Source: an uncultured bacterium (GTDB taxonomy: Bacteria; Actinomycetota; Coriobacteriia; Coriobacteriales; Coriobacteriaceae). From it: a stretch of DNA of 48,410 nt. The stretch lies in contig CAJMSV010000004.1 of the NCBI GenBank assembly GCA_905216175.1, forward strand, positions 1 through 48,410. The letters run 5' to 3'. The translations under genes were made by a program, and so were the position numbers. Below are positions 41,420 to 48,410 of the stretch, one piece after another. Positions within the stretch are counted from its first letter, which is position 1, and every line of letters begins with the position of its first letter. Below the pieces are notes generated by a model that saw only the letters and a list, made by a program, of their open reading frames with translations, did not search any database and was not told the DNA's origin.

Positions 41420-42760
41420 CTAACTCCATTCAGCGATGTCGATCATTCTTTCGAGGCGCCACGTTAGCGCCTCTTTTAGATATGGCAGCCTTGCCGTGAG
41501 CGCGTCGTTTCTGGAAAGAATCTCGATTGCCTCGTCAACGAAGCCTTCGAGTTTGTCGCAGTCAAACCAGCCCATGTCCTCGACGAGCAACATTTGTTTG
41601 GCGGGGCTTGAATGAAATTGTGCGCTGGTAAAACTGTGCTCTCCCGCCCTAAGCTCCTCTAGTGATATGTTGCACCAGAGCGATGAGCCCGAATCGAAGA
41701 TGGGGGCAGGTCTGCAAGCTTGCGTGTTTACGTTTCGCACGAGGCCGAAGTTGCGCCAATGACGATCGTAGTTGGCAATGATGTCGTCACATACGATCAT
41801 GCGGTCAAGGGCATCCTTGACGCCTGTCACCCCGAGCTCCTCGCAGTTTGCTACATATCGCTCGTAGTCGGTTAGCCGTTCATCTGCGTTTGCGTGCTGG
41901 TTTACATAGAACGCAGGGACATACTCTTCTTCATCAGTTAAGAAGACATCGCATGTGCTCAGGGCGGAAGTGCCCGTGCCCTCGAGCGAGTAAGGCACAT
42001 AATCGCAGGCGTTTAGGATGCGACGGTGGAGCGCGGTCGCCACCAGCTCGTTATAAGGTTCCTGGTCCAGGTGCGCTCCTGCCTTATGCAGAATTCGACG
42101 TTCGCCCTCGCACGTCCAGTACTTTTGAAGATTGCCGTCCGAGGTGTTATCGGGCTTTGCGGCAGCCGCTTTTCCCTCTGGGGCAAAGGGTGCAATGGAC
42201 AGCGAAACGTCATCAAAGGCGTTATTGAAGAAGTTGATATCCTCCCAGGTGAGACCGGAACCTTGGGGCCTAATCCAATACTGGTCGGATAAGGAGAGGC
42301 CGAGATTTCGCTGGACGAGTTCATCGGGAACATCGACTGCGGCTTCTGCAAGCAGGGAGGCTAGCCCAATGCGTGCGAGCGGGATACCGCGGCCGCGCCA
42401 CCAGATGCGGAAGGAGTCGAGCGATATGGGGCTATTAGGGCCAAATACTCCAATAGGGGCGTGGGCGTAATCGATGTCGGCACCGATGTGGGTAAAGTCT
42501 TTTCGCGATGTACTGTAGACCAGCTGAGCGACTTCGTACGTGCGGTTCATGAGGGTGAACGCGATCTCGCTCTTACCGTGGCCGCGGCGGGGACGTCCCC
42601 CCGTTTTGGTCACAGAGCGGAGTCGCGTGTCGACGCTGTCTTTGTCGATGAGCCATACACCAGAAGCCTTGCGGGCCTCAAGTGCTCCGTTTTTTATGAG
42701 CTCCTGCACCCTGCGCGGAGTGATGCCGAGCAGCTCGGCGGCTTCTTTGGTAGTAAGCAT
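41420..42760 (-). CDS. HTH-HipA-like kinase fusion protein
   Basis: A 446-residue protein not seen as a standard toxin-antitoxin form. The N-terminal part is an excisionase-like HTH (LTTKEAAELLGITPRRVQELIKNGALEARKASG). The C-terminal half has HipA-like kinase features: HKAGAHLDQEPYNELVATAL and the catalytic loop DDIIANYDRHWRNFGLVRN with Asp and Asn, then FDSGSSLW as the metal segment. So DNA binding and kinase sit in one chain. The ATG at 42760 is preferred over a TTG at 42802 because GAAGGG lies before it. A 27-bp inverted repeat covers the promoter and the RBS. No antitoxin gene is adjacent. Confidence 0.75.
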   Translation of the reverse strand: MLTTKEAAELLGITPRRVQELIKNGALEARKASGVWLIDKDSVDTRLRSVTKTGGRPRRGHGKSEIAFTLMNRTYEVAQLVYSTSRKDFTHIGADIDYAHAPIGVFGPNSPISLDSFRIWWRGRGIPLARIGLASLLAEAAVDVPDELVQRNLGLSLSDQYWIRPQGSGLTWEDINFFNNAFDDVSLSIAPFAPEGKAAAAKPDNTSDGNLQKYWTCEGERRILHKAGAHLDQEPYNELVATALHRRILNACDYVPYSLEGTGTSALSTCDVFLTDEEEYVPAFYVNQHANADERLTDYERYVANCEELGVTGVKDALDRMIVCDDIIANYDRHWRNFGLVRNVNTQACRPAPIFDSGSSLWCNISLEELRAGEHSFTSAQFHSSPAKQMLLVEDMGWFDCDKLEGFVDEAIEILSRNDALTARLPYLKEALTWRLERMIDIAEWS

Positions 42761-42764
42761 CGCG

Positions 42765-42837
42765 AAACCCTTCGCCAGAACGAATAGTTTTATATATAGC
42801 AATTGTAATTAAAACTATTCGTTCTGGCGAATGGTTT
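42765..42837. promoter_or_regulatory. 27-bp inverted repeat over the fusion gene promoter
   Basis: The arms at 42765-42791 and 42811-42837 pair at 26 of 27 positions, with the inner 21 bp perfect (core CGCCAGAACGAATAG). The 19-base spacer is AT-rich (TATATATAGC) and holds a -10-like TATATA for the minus strand. The left arm also covers the gene's RBS. It is most simply the operator bound by the HTH part of the gene's own product. Confidence 0.7.
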
Positions 42838-42922
42838 TAAGATGTGGTCGGTCGAAGGGTCTGTTGCGCCTCGTCCGCAATTCCTTTATTCTTAATTGGC
42901 TTCGCGCGAAAGCGCCAAGTGT

Positions 42923-42997
42923 GCCAGTGTGGCGCAACGGTAGCGCAACTGATTTGTAATCAGTGGGTTGCAGGTTCGATTCCTGTCACTGGCTCCA
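42923..42997 (+). tRNA. tRNA-Thr (anticodon TGT)
   Basis: The acceptor stem is GCCAGTG with CACTGGC. The anticodon stem ACTGA/TCAGT encloses TTTGTAA (anticodon TGT). The T arm has TTCGATT and TCCA is encoded. A terminator hairpin follows at 43007. Confidence 0.95.
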
Positions 42998-43006
42998 TGA
43001 GAGTTT

Positions 43007-43046
43007 CGGGCTCTGTCTCCAATTGGGACAGGGCCCGTTTCTATTT
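43007..43046 (+). terminator. Intrinsic terminator of tRNA-Thr
   Basis: CGGGCTCTGTC (43007-43017) pairs with GACAGGGCCCG (43027-43037) with one wobble, followed by TTTCTATTT. Confidence 0.8.
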
Positions 43047-43111
43047 AGGTGGCGCGCCATCAGGTTAGCGCCCATCCCGTTTTTGGTTTGTCTCGTCCTC
43101 CAGTTTGTCTA

Positions 43112-43238
43112 AATCTGTAACACCAAGACCGATATTTGGCATCTAACTGTTACAGATTGAGATGAAACTTAGGGTGTTTTAGGAATATCTTGATCTGTAA
43201 CATGTAGAAGCGGAATAGGCCTCTTGCTGTTACAGATC
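43112..43238. repeat. Two tandem ATCTGTAAC/GTTACAGAT hairpins, exact 80-bp period
   Basis: ATCTGTAAC-type arms lie at 43112-43121 and 43192-43201. Their inverted partners GTTACAGAT lie at 43149-43158 and 43229-43238. The loops are 27 bases in both, and both right arms are followed by YGAGA. The two units match at the arms and flanks but differ inside. The 484 bases around them (43047-43530) hold no credible gene. Confidence 0.65.
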
Positions 43239-43394
43239 GAGACAAGGGCGGGTGTGAACCTGGATGTTCTGCTCGAGCGTGGATTTCTGGACACGCGAGC
43301 GAAGAAAATCTTCCGACCGGAGAACGAGCGTGGATAATTAACTTGGATAGGGAGCTAAGGTAAACACCGATTGTCTATCGAAGGCTTTAGAAAC

Positions 43395-43429
43395 AACGAC
43401 CCCGATTTCATTGTGGAATCGGGGTCGTT
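43395..43429 (-). terminator. Probable terminator of the beta-glucoside PTS operon
   Basis: AACGACCCCGATT and AATCGGGGTCGTT pair perfectly around a 9-base loop. It lies about 100 bases past the EIIBC stop on the minus strand, where its tail is T-rich (TGTTTCT). Confidence 0.6.
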
Positions 43430-43530
43430 TGTGCCTGAGGAATCCGAATGGATTAATCGAGCTCCTAAGGGACTTCTTGGGTTCTTGCTAATGGTCTGCC
43501 GAGGATGTCCCCAATGCAAGCAGCGGGCAT

Positions 43531-44931
43531 CTACTCAATATAGTTGGGATTCTTCTTGATGATCACGCGTGCAGCGATGAACGAGACGACGATGGCGATG
43601 ACGGCGACAACGCATGCCAGTACGAAGTTGCCCATGGATCCATCGGGAGCGATAAAGATCAGCGCAGAAAGAAGACCGGGGCATGCTCCCGCAACATACT
43701 CCTTCAGGACGAAGATACCTGCAGGGAGTCCTGCGCAGAGGGCGCCGATTGCCGTGCCGACAAGCAGGCGGGGACGCTCGATGAGGCAGCCGTAAAATGC
43801 GGGCTCAGTTACGCCACAGAGTGCGGTGACGGCAACCGTGGTGACCATACCTCTCTTCTCCTTGTTGCTTTTCATTGCAGTTGCCAAGGCGAGACTCGTG
43901 CCGCCAATGCAGAGGTTTGAGATGAAGCCAAAGATGATGGGCGCCCAGCCGAGCTGCGCCAAGCTCGTAACTTCGATCGCGATGTAGGCCTTATCAAGAC
44001 CGAGCATGACAAAATAGGGGTTAAGGGCTGCAAGGACTGGAGTAGCGATAAATGCCACGTTATCCATGAGCCACGTGGCGGCATCACTCAGCGCGTAGCC
44101 CATCATGCTGCCGGCGGGGCCGAGGATAATCAGCTCAACAGGCACGACGATGAACATGGTGAGCAGCGGCTTCAAGAACAGTTTGGTAATGTCGGGGATG
44201 ATTTTCTGAAGACCGCGATCAACAAAGTACATGAACACAACGCCCAGTACGATTGGCACCACCGTGCTCGAGTAGTCATTCGTCGGGATGGGGATGCCAA
44301 GAAAGTCGAGACCCTCAGCACCGCTAATAGACGAGCTAATCATGATTGCGCCCAGCAGTGCGCCCATGATAGGCTGCATCTTCATGACGGCGGCGAGCTG
44401 ATAGCCGAGGTAAACGGGCAGGAAGCTAAATGAGGCGCTGAAGATCGCCAGCAGAACCTGGGCGGTTCCGCTATCGGTGTTCAATCCACAATAATTGACC
44501 AGGAGATTCTTGATCGAAAGAATGAGTCCGCCAACGATGAGCGCCGGGACGATGGGCATGAATACCTGTGCAGAGACGTTCCCGAATTTCTCAATCAAGC
44601 CCATGGCGGTGTTACCGCTTTTAATGCCTTCTGCAAGGTCTTTGGCGGTTTGGGCATCGTCGGCAACCGTGCCACCGCCGACTTCGATTCCCGCGAAGTC
44701 GAGGAAGTCGTTGTAAGCCTCGGTGACGTTGGGGCCGATGATCACCTGAAGCTGGCCACCGCTGACTACTGCCCCGAGCGCCTGGTCGGCCGATTTGGCG
44801 AGCTGGAGATCGATGATCGAGGTGTCTCGTGCGTCGATGCGAAGGCGCGTCGCACAATGAGTTACCGATGTAATGTTCTCTTTGCCGCCAACAGCCTTTA
44901 GGACTGTTTCGGACATTGCCTGATATTTCAT
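43531..44931 (-). CDS. PTS EIIBC component, beta-glucoside type
   Basis: A 466-residue PTS permease. The IIB domain (about 1-85) has the phosphorylated Cys26 in VTHCATRLRI. The IIC domain (about 105-455) has about ten helices and motifs of the glucose/beta-glucoside family (PIMGALLGAIMIS, IPTNDYSSTVVPIVL, GVTEPAFYGCLI). No IIA domain is fused and no separate IIA gene is near, unlike BglF. It would import and phosphorylate a beta-glucoside. A GAGAAAGAG RBS lies before the ATG, 9 bases after the phosphoglucosidase stop. Confidence 0.88.
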   Translation of the reverse strand: MKYQAMSETVLKAVGGKENITSVTHCATRLRIDARDTSIIDLQLAKSADQALGAVVSGGQLQVIIGPNVTEAYNDFLDFAGIEVGGGTVADDAQTAKDLAEGIKSGNTAMGLIEKFGNVSAQVFMPIVPALIVGGLILSIKNLLVNYCGLNTDSGTAQVLLAIFSASFSFLPVYLGYQLAAVMKMQPIMGALLGAIMISSSISGAEGLDFLGIPIPTNDYSSTVVPIVLGVVFMYFVDRGLQKIIPDITKLFLKPLLTMFIVVPVELIILGPAGSMMGYALSDAATWLMDNVAFIATPVLAALNPYFVMLGLDKAYIAIEVTSLAQLGWAPIIFGFISNLCIGGTSLALATAMKSNKEKRGMVTTVAVTALCGVTEPAFYGCLIERPRLLVGTAIGALCAGLPAGIFVLKEYVAGACPGLLSALIFIAPDGSMGNFVLACVVAVIAIVVSFIAARVIIKKNPNYIE

Positions 44932-44940
44932 CTCTTTCTC

Positions 44941-46359
44941 CTAACCTTCCTGCTCCTGATACTTCGAGATAAGGTCTCGGTACCAATACCAGCTCTTTTT
45001 GGGGGTGCGCTCCAGATTGTTCTCGAAGTCGATATGGACAAGTCCGTATCGTTTTTCGTAGCCGTTGATCCAGCTATACAGATCCATCGTCGACCAGAGG
45101 TAGTAGCCCTCAACGCGCGCGCCGTCGCGCTTAGCCCTCATCATGTGCTCGATGAACTGGCCCAGAAGCTCGATGCGGTCATCATCGTGGATCATTCCGT
45201 CTGCGTCTGGTTGCTCATAGGCGCCATGTCCGTTTTCCGTAATAAAGATGCGGGGCGCGTCATAGCGCTCGTGGACATCCATGATGGTTGAATACATGCA
45301 ACTTGGGAGTATTTCGCGGCCCCATTTATTGCGGGGAACATTGCTGTCGCGGGCGCTTTCAAACAAGGGCGCAATGCATTTTCCTTCGACCTTTTTGCTC
45401 GAACCGCCCTTATTGTTCGCCGAAACGGCAAGCTCTCCACCGTGCCAGTCGGTTACATACTCTCGGCAATACACGTTGAGTCCAATAAAATCGACTTTAC
45501 CGTCTCTGAATTCTTCTACGTCATTTGGGGATCGATAGAGCGAGACGCCAAGTTTTTCAAGGATTTCGTCCATTTCTGGCGGCAGTTGACCCTGAAGTGC
45601 TGGTGCCAGAATCATGCGATTGGCGAAAAAGTCTGCGTATCGAAATACGTCATCGGGGTGCTCGGTTGCCGGGTCGAGTTCGACAACGCCGCCATCGTGG
45701 ACGGCGCCGATGATGCCGTCGTAGCCCATTTGACGATATGCTCGGACTGCGAGTGCGCTTGCGCGCATCAGGTTGTACTGAAACTGCATGTACGACTGAA
45801 CGTCGAGCGATCGATTGGGGGGATAGTTGCCCAACATGTTTACGCAGTAGCTGTAGAAATGCGGCTCGTTAACGGTAGCCCAGATTTTGACGCGGTCTCC
45901 AAAGCGCTCAAAGCAAATCTTGGCGTATTTGCAGAACCACTCTGCCATATCGTTGTTCAGCCATCCGCCTTTGCAAGCAAGTGTGAATGGCAGATCGTAA
46001 TGGAACAGCGTAACGTTGGGCTCTATGCCATTTTCGAGGCAGCAATCAATGACCCGATTATAAAAATCGATACCCTTTTCATTCACTTCGCCGATACCCG
46101 TGGGGATGATTCGACTCCATGAAAGAGAGAAGCGATAGGTGTTTTGTCCGCCTTCTTTCATCATGCGGATATCTTCTTCATAGCGATGGTAGAAGTCGCA
46201 AGATACATCACCGTCAACATGGTTGATGTTCTTATTGCTTGTGTGGTTAAAGAAATCCCACTCGCCAAGGCCTTTGCCGTCTTCGTTCCAGGCACCCTCG
46301 CACTGATAAGACGCCGTGGCGGAACCCCAGAGAAACGGGATGTTGTTCACGTTGCCCAT
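44941..46359 (-). CDS. 6-phospho-beta-glucosidase (GH1)
   Basis: A 472-residue glycoside hydrolase family 1 protein. The acid/base Glu is in TVNEPHFYSYC and the nucleophile Glu in FITENGHGAYE. Phospho-sugar use is indicated by SWINGYEKRYGL: Ser replaces the usual Glu of simple glucosidases and Lys and Tyr follow at the phosphate-binding positions. It hydrolyses the phosphorylated sugar imported by the adjacent EIIBC. The start at 46359 was chosen for the AAAGGGG 5 bases before it; an ATG 18 bases earlier is poorer. Confidence 0.9.
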   Translation of the reverse strand: MGNVNNIPFLWGSATASYQCEGAWNEDGKGLGEWDFFNHTSNKNINHVDGDVSCDFYHRYEEDIRMMKEGGQNTYRFSLSWSRIIPTGIGEVNEKGIDFYNRVIDCCLENGIEPNVTLFHYDLPFTLACKGGWLNNDMAEWFCKYAKICFERFGDRVKIWATVNEPHFYSYCVNMLGNYPPNRSLDVQSYMQFQYNLMRASALAVRAYRQMGYDGIIGAVHDGGVVELDPATEHPDDVFRYADFFANRMILAPALQGQLPPEMDEILEKLGVSLYRSPNDVEEFRDGKVDFIGLNVYCREYVTDWHGGELAVSANNKGGSSKKVEGKCIAPLFESARDSNVPRNKWGREILPSCMYSTIMDVHERYDAPRIFITENGHGAYEQPDADGMIHDDDRIELLGQFIEHMMRAKRDGARVEGYYLWSTMDLYSWINGYEKRYGLVHIDFENNLERTPKKSWYWYRDLISKYQEQEG

Positions 46360-46430
46360 GAATCCCCTTTCCATCATTCAACACGGTGGATACGTGTGGC
46401 GGAATTACGATTAAGATGACGTCAACTGAT

Positions 46431-46468
46431 TTGAATCATAGGAGAACGACCAAAGCTGTTTGATTCAA
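46431..46468. promoter_or_regulatory. Inverted repeat in the divergent bgl regulator/enzyme gap
   Basis: TTGAATCA (46431-46438) and TGATTCAA (46461-46468) are a perfect 8-base inverted repeat with 22 bases between. It lies between the divergent glucosidase and MurR/RpiR genes and is the best candidate operator there. Confidence 0.45.
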
Positions 46469-46510
46469 TAAATGAACTATGATTTCGAGGAGAGCGGAAA
46501 GAGGGATCAC

Positions 46511-47344
46511 GTGAATATCAATGACTTCGATGTGCTCAATCGCATTAGCTCCATCATCAACAGCGAGTTTGGGTCAAACGATGCCGCCATCGCTCGATAT
46601 CTCATCGCTCACATTAGGCGTTCGAGCGAAATCAATGTTGCCGCAATAACCCGCGATGCATTCGTGACCCGTTCCGCTGTTCGTCGTTTCTGCAATCGAT
46701 TGGGCTACCAGTCTCTTAGCGATTTGAAAGAATCATTTACTCAGTCAGTCTTTCCAAGCGACTTAAGCCATCGAGAGGAGGAATTTGGCTACGAGGAATA
46801 CAGGGCAGAGCTCGACGTTCGCATGATCGAGATGTTCGCTGAGGTTGAAAGCGGCGTGTCCGATATCGCTATTAAGCATCTTGTCGACGAAATTGATGGC
46901 CATAAAAACGTTGAAATCTGGTGCACCAATAATGTGAGCGCCAATCTCGTACGATTTCAGCAGGAAATGTTTTATGCGGGCAAGATAGTTCGCATAGTTG
47001 CTGGGGCTAACGTCGCGGAATTGAAAAACATGGGAGACGCTTCGCAGTCATTGATAATTCTCGTATCGGTCTCCGGGCTATTTGCGTCACAGGCGCGTGA
47101 GTATCTTGATTGCCGTTCGGGCAGGAAGATTCTAATTACTGCGTTTAGCAACGATGACAAATCGAGGTCTTTTGACCGTGTATATCGTCTTGGTAATGCG
47201 GGAAACGGAATTGACCGACTCGGCGTTTATTCGAAATACGCCATGACTTATTTTTTCGACTTGCTATCGTCGTGTTACTTGAGTCGCTACCCCTGCACCA
47301 AGGGGGAGCCGCTCTATGGGTCTACTTTGGCCTGGCCCGAGTAG
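46511..47344 (+). CDS. MurR/RpiR-family transcriptional regulator
   Basis: A 277-residue regulator with an N-terminal RpiR-type HTH (IARYLIAHIRRSSEINVAAITRDAFVTRSAVRRFCNRLGYQSLSDLK) and a C-terminal SIS sugar-phosphate-binding domain (VEIWCTNNVSANLVRFQQEM, then SQSLIILVSVSGLFASQAREYLD). The GTG at 46511 is preferred since AGAGGGA lies 4 bases before; an ATG at 46472 is in frame without an RBS. It is divergent from the phosphoglucosidase-EIIBC operon and likely controls it in response to a phosphorylated sugar. Confidence 0.85.
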   Translation: MNINDFDVLNRISSIINSEFGSNDAAIARYLIAHIRRSSEINVAAITRDAFVTRSAVRRFCNRLGYQSLSDLKESFTQSVFPSDLSHREEEFGYEEYRAELDVRMIEMFAEVESGVSDIAIKHLVDEIDGHKNVEIWCTNNVSANLVRFQQEMFYAGKIVRIVAGANVAELKNMGDASQSLIILVSVSGLFASQAREYLDCRSGRKILITAFSNDDKSRSFDRVYRLGNAGNGIDRLGVYSKYAMTYFFDLLSSCYLSRYPCTKGEPLYGSTLAWPE

Positions 47345-47371
47345 TTGCGGCTTTACAGTTCTCTCGCCTGG

Positions 47372-47446
47372 AGAATGAACGTGGATAATCTGCCACTTTG
47401 GCCTTAGAGCCGCGCTAAAAGTGGGAGATAATCCACGCTCGATTCT
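47372..47446. repeat. Large imperfect inverted repeat with GTGGATAATCT core
   Basis: The arms at 47372-47399 and 47418-47446 match inverted with two substitutions in the 20-bp core, a few more outside and one bulge. The core CGTGGATAATCT is repeated in part at 43328-43339 on the other side of the PTS cluster. The region 47345-47652 holds no credible gene apart from this element. Confidence 0.6.
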
Positions 47447-47652
47447 GTCGGGCCTCGATCACGACCTATATATAGGTGCAAATGAACCGTTATCGAAGTT
47501 CGTTCCTGCCGGCGTACTCCACCGTGACAAAGTGTTCCCTCGGGAAATGTCACCTGCGCAGCCAAATCCACCGTCCTTCATATCTAAATTCAACAAAACC
47601 GCAGGTTAAAAGTATATAGATACGCCCGGCACCGTGTATCTAGAGGTTTTCG

Positions 47653-47682
47653 TTGACAGCCCCCAAGGTTGCATCGTATTAT
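47653..47682 (+). promoter_or_regulatory. Promoter of the tRNA-Tyr-Thr-Met cluster
   Basis: A perfect TTGACA (47653-47658) and TATTAT (47677-47682) are spaced by 18 bases, about 63 bases before tRNA-Tyr. Confidence 0.75.
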
Positions 47683-47744
47683 CTTTTTCGTTCGCGGGGG
47701 CGGCGGTCCAAAAGACCAAAGAACCTGCGGATACTTGAACGATT

Positions 47745-47826
47745 GGGAGTTTGCCCGAGTGGTTAATGGGGACGGGCTGTAAACCCGTTGGCTCTGCCTA
47801 CATAGGTTCGAATCCTATAGCTCCCA
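47745..47826 (+). tRNA. tRNA-Tyr (anticodon GTA)
   Basis: The acceptor stem is GGGAGTT with AGCTCCC. The anticodon stem ACGGG/CCCGT encloses CTGTAAA (anticodon GTA). The long variable arm is present and the T loop is TTCGAAT. CCA is not fully encoded (ACCC follows). Confidence 0.93.
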
Positions 47827-47836
47827 CCCGTCAAGT

Positions 47837-47912
47837 GCCTGTATAGCTCAGTCGGTAGAGCACTTCGTTGGTAACGAAGAGGTCACCAGTTCAAGTCTGG
47901 TTGCAGGCTCCA
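47837..47912 (+). tRNA. tRNA-Thr (anticodon GGT)
   Basis: The acceptor stem is GCCTGTA with TGCAGGC (one mispair-like wobble). The anticodon stem CTTCG/CGAAG encloses TTGGTAA (anticodon GGT), and the T loop is TTCAAGT. TCCA is encoded. With the TGT gene at 42923 this gives two Thr isoacceptors. Confidence 0.94.
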
Positions 47913-47915
47913 TCC

Positions 47916-47992
47916 GGCGGTGTAGCTCAGTTGGTTAGAGCACACGGTTCATACCCGTGGCGTCACTGGTTCGAATCCAGTCACCGCTACCA
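47916..47992 (+). tRNA. tRNA-Met (anticodon CAT)
   Basis: The acceptor stem is GGCGGTG with CACCGCT. The anticodon stem CACGG/CCGTG encloses TTCATAC (anticodon CAT), the T loop is TTCGAAT and ACCA is encoded. An elongator Met is most likely; an Ile2 tRNA with lysidine cannot be excluded from the sequence. Confidence 0.9.
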
Positions 47993-48002
47993 TAGGTAAC
48001 AC

Positions 48003-48033
48003 GGTGGCTTCTCAATAGTATGTTGAGAGGCCA
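48003..48033 (+). terminator. Hairpin between tRNA-Met and tuf
   Basis: GTGGCTTCTCAA pairs with TTGAGAGGCCAC with a mismatch, around TAGTATG. There is no T run after it, so it may be a processing site, a weak terminator or part of the tuf leader. Confidence 0.45.
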
Positions 48034-48088
48034 CTATGGTATAAAGGCAAAGTCCCGTCCGGGGACGACCTGTTTAGAGGAGGGCTTT

Positions 48089-48410
48089 ATGGCCAAAGAG
48101 AAGTTTGAGCGCACTAAGCCGCATGTTAACATCGGCACCATTGGTCACGTCGACCCCGGCAAGACCACGCTGACCGCTGCCATCACCAAGGTTCTCTCTG
48201 AGACCGAGGGCTGCAAGGCTGACTTCACTGCGTTCGAGAACATCGACAAGGCTCCCGAGGAGCGCGAGCGCGGCATTACGATCTCCGTCTCCCACGTCGA
48301 GTACGAGACCGCTGCCCGTCACTACGCTCACGTTGACTGCCCGGGCCACGCTGACTCCGTCAAGAACCTGATCTCCGGTGCAGCTCAGAAGCACAGCGCA
48401 GTCCTGGTCA
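48089..48410 (+). CDS. tuf: Elongation factor Tu, N-terminal part (partial)
   Basis: The gene begins with MAKEKFERTKPHVNIGTIGH and runs off the right edge (107 codons visible). The P-loop reads GHVDPGKTT, where bacterial EF-Tu has His before GK. The switch region (ERERGITI) and G3 motif DCPGHAD are present. After DCPGHAD the usual DYVKNMITGAAQMDGA run appears as DSVKNLISGAAQKHSA. It is still recognisably EF-Tu, which brings aminoacyl-tRNA to the ribosome. A GAGGAGG RBS precedes the ATG. The odd residues may be errors near a sequence end. Confidence 0.85.
   Translation, partial: MAKEKFERTKPHVNIGTIGHVDPGKTTLTAAITKVLSETEGCKADFTAFENIDKAPEERERGITISVSHVEYETAARHYAHVDCPGHADSVKNLISGAAQKHSAVLV

Noticed and set aside
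43112..43238. CRISPR array
   Set aside because: The repeat copies alternate in orientation and are only 9-10 bases long, with no cas genes.
43328..43339. CGTGGATAA words as DnaA boxes or a replication origin
   Set aside because: They match the TGTGGATAA box at 8 of 9 bases, but they belong to a longer repeat and no dnaA or dnaN is near.
43371..43559. 62-codon open frame before the PTS gene
   Set aside because: It contains the terminator hairpin, has no RBS and encodes no recognisable protein.
47421..47609. 62-codon open frame after the MurR/RpiR gene
   Set aside because: It starts inside the large inverted repeat and shows no coding character.

Overview
The window looks like a chromosomal segment of a high-GC, low-complexity-gut-type actinobacterium of the class Coriobacteriia, most likely Collinsella or a close relative. 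This is inferred from gene content and order (disA-ispD-ispF-cysS-rlmB-yacP, veg-ispE, greA-lysS, a non-DAP-type MurE, DNA-repeat style) and was not checked against a database. Both window edges cut genes: the left edge enters an ECF transporter ATPase gene and the right edge stops inside tuf.

Layout. 1-2126: the end of an ECF transporter operon (ecfA, ecfT) followed by two tandem FMN split-barrel (pyridoxamine-phosphate-oxidase-like) genes. 2127-7272: arginine/ornithine biosynthesis argC-argJ-argB-argD behind a pair of ArgR-type boxes. 7273-8145: a repeat-rich intergenic zone with an AT-rich element bounded by inverted repeats, a duplicated tRNA-Val 3' end plus terminator, and tRNA-Val itself. 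8146-16998: asparagine synthetase, murE, a HAD phosphatase, murI, rph, rdgB, dtd, veg and ispE. 17048-20132: tRNA-Pro, tatA, greA and a lysS gene that carries an in-frame TAG and a C-terminal tRNA-binding domain. 20133-22991: repeated hairpins, a ThrE-family exporter and a DUF2798-like membrane protein.

23203-28446 is a self-contained module: a perfect 21-bp palindrome, a giant acyl-CoA-dehydratase-activase-type protein (about 1,499 codons, split by a frameshift) and a TetR-family regulator overlapping its end. 28639-32953 holds clpC and pepD. 33081-34859 (minus) is a hipBA toxin-antitoxin pair. 34980-35748 (minus) is the manganese exporter gene mntP behind a clear yybP-ykoY riboswitch with an overlapping intrinsic terminator. 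35904-41392 is disA-ispD-ispF-cysS-rlmB-yacP. 41420-42837 (minus) is a one-gene HTH-HipA-like kinase fusion with a very long inverted repeat over its promoter. 43007-47446 is a beta-glucoside PTS cluster (EIIBC, 6-phospho-beta-glucosidase, divergent MurR/RpiR regulator) set between unusual repeat elements. 47653-48410 is tRNA-Tyr, tRNA-Thr, tRNA-Met and the start of tuf.

The genes form mostly core-metabolism operons: three MEP isoprenoid genes (ispD, ispE, ispF), arginine synthesis, cell-wall precursors (murE, murI), tRNA charging (cysS, lysS), and c-di-AMP synthesis (disA). The less ordinary parts are the two HipA-type kinases, the TetR/activase module and the families of hairpin repeats between genes. 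Three places (lysS around 18900, the activase around 25682 and the start of tuf) carry disruptive or very atypical changes in otherwise conserved proteins, so consensus sequence errors must be considered there before biology.
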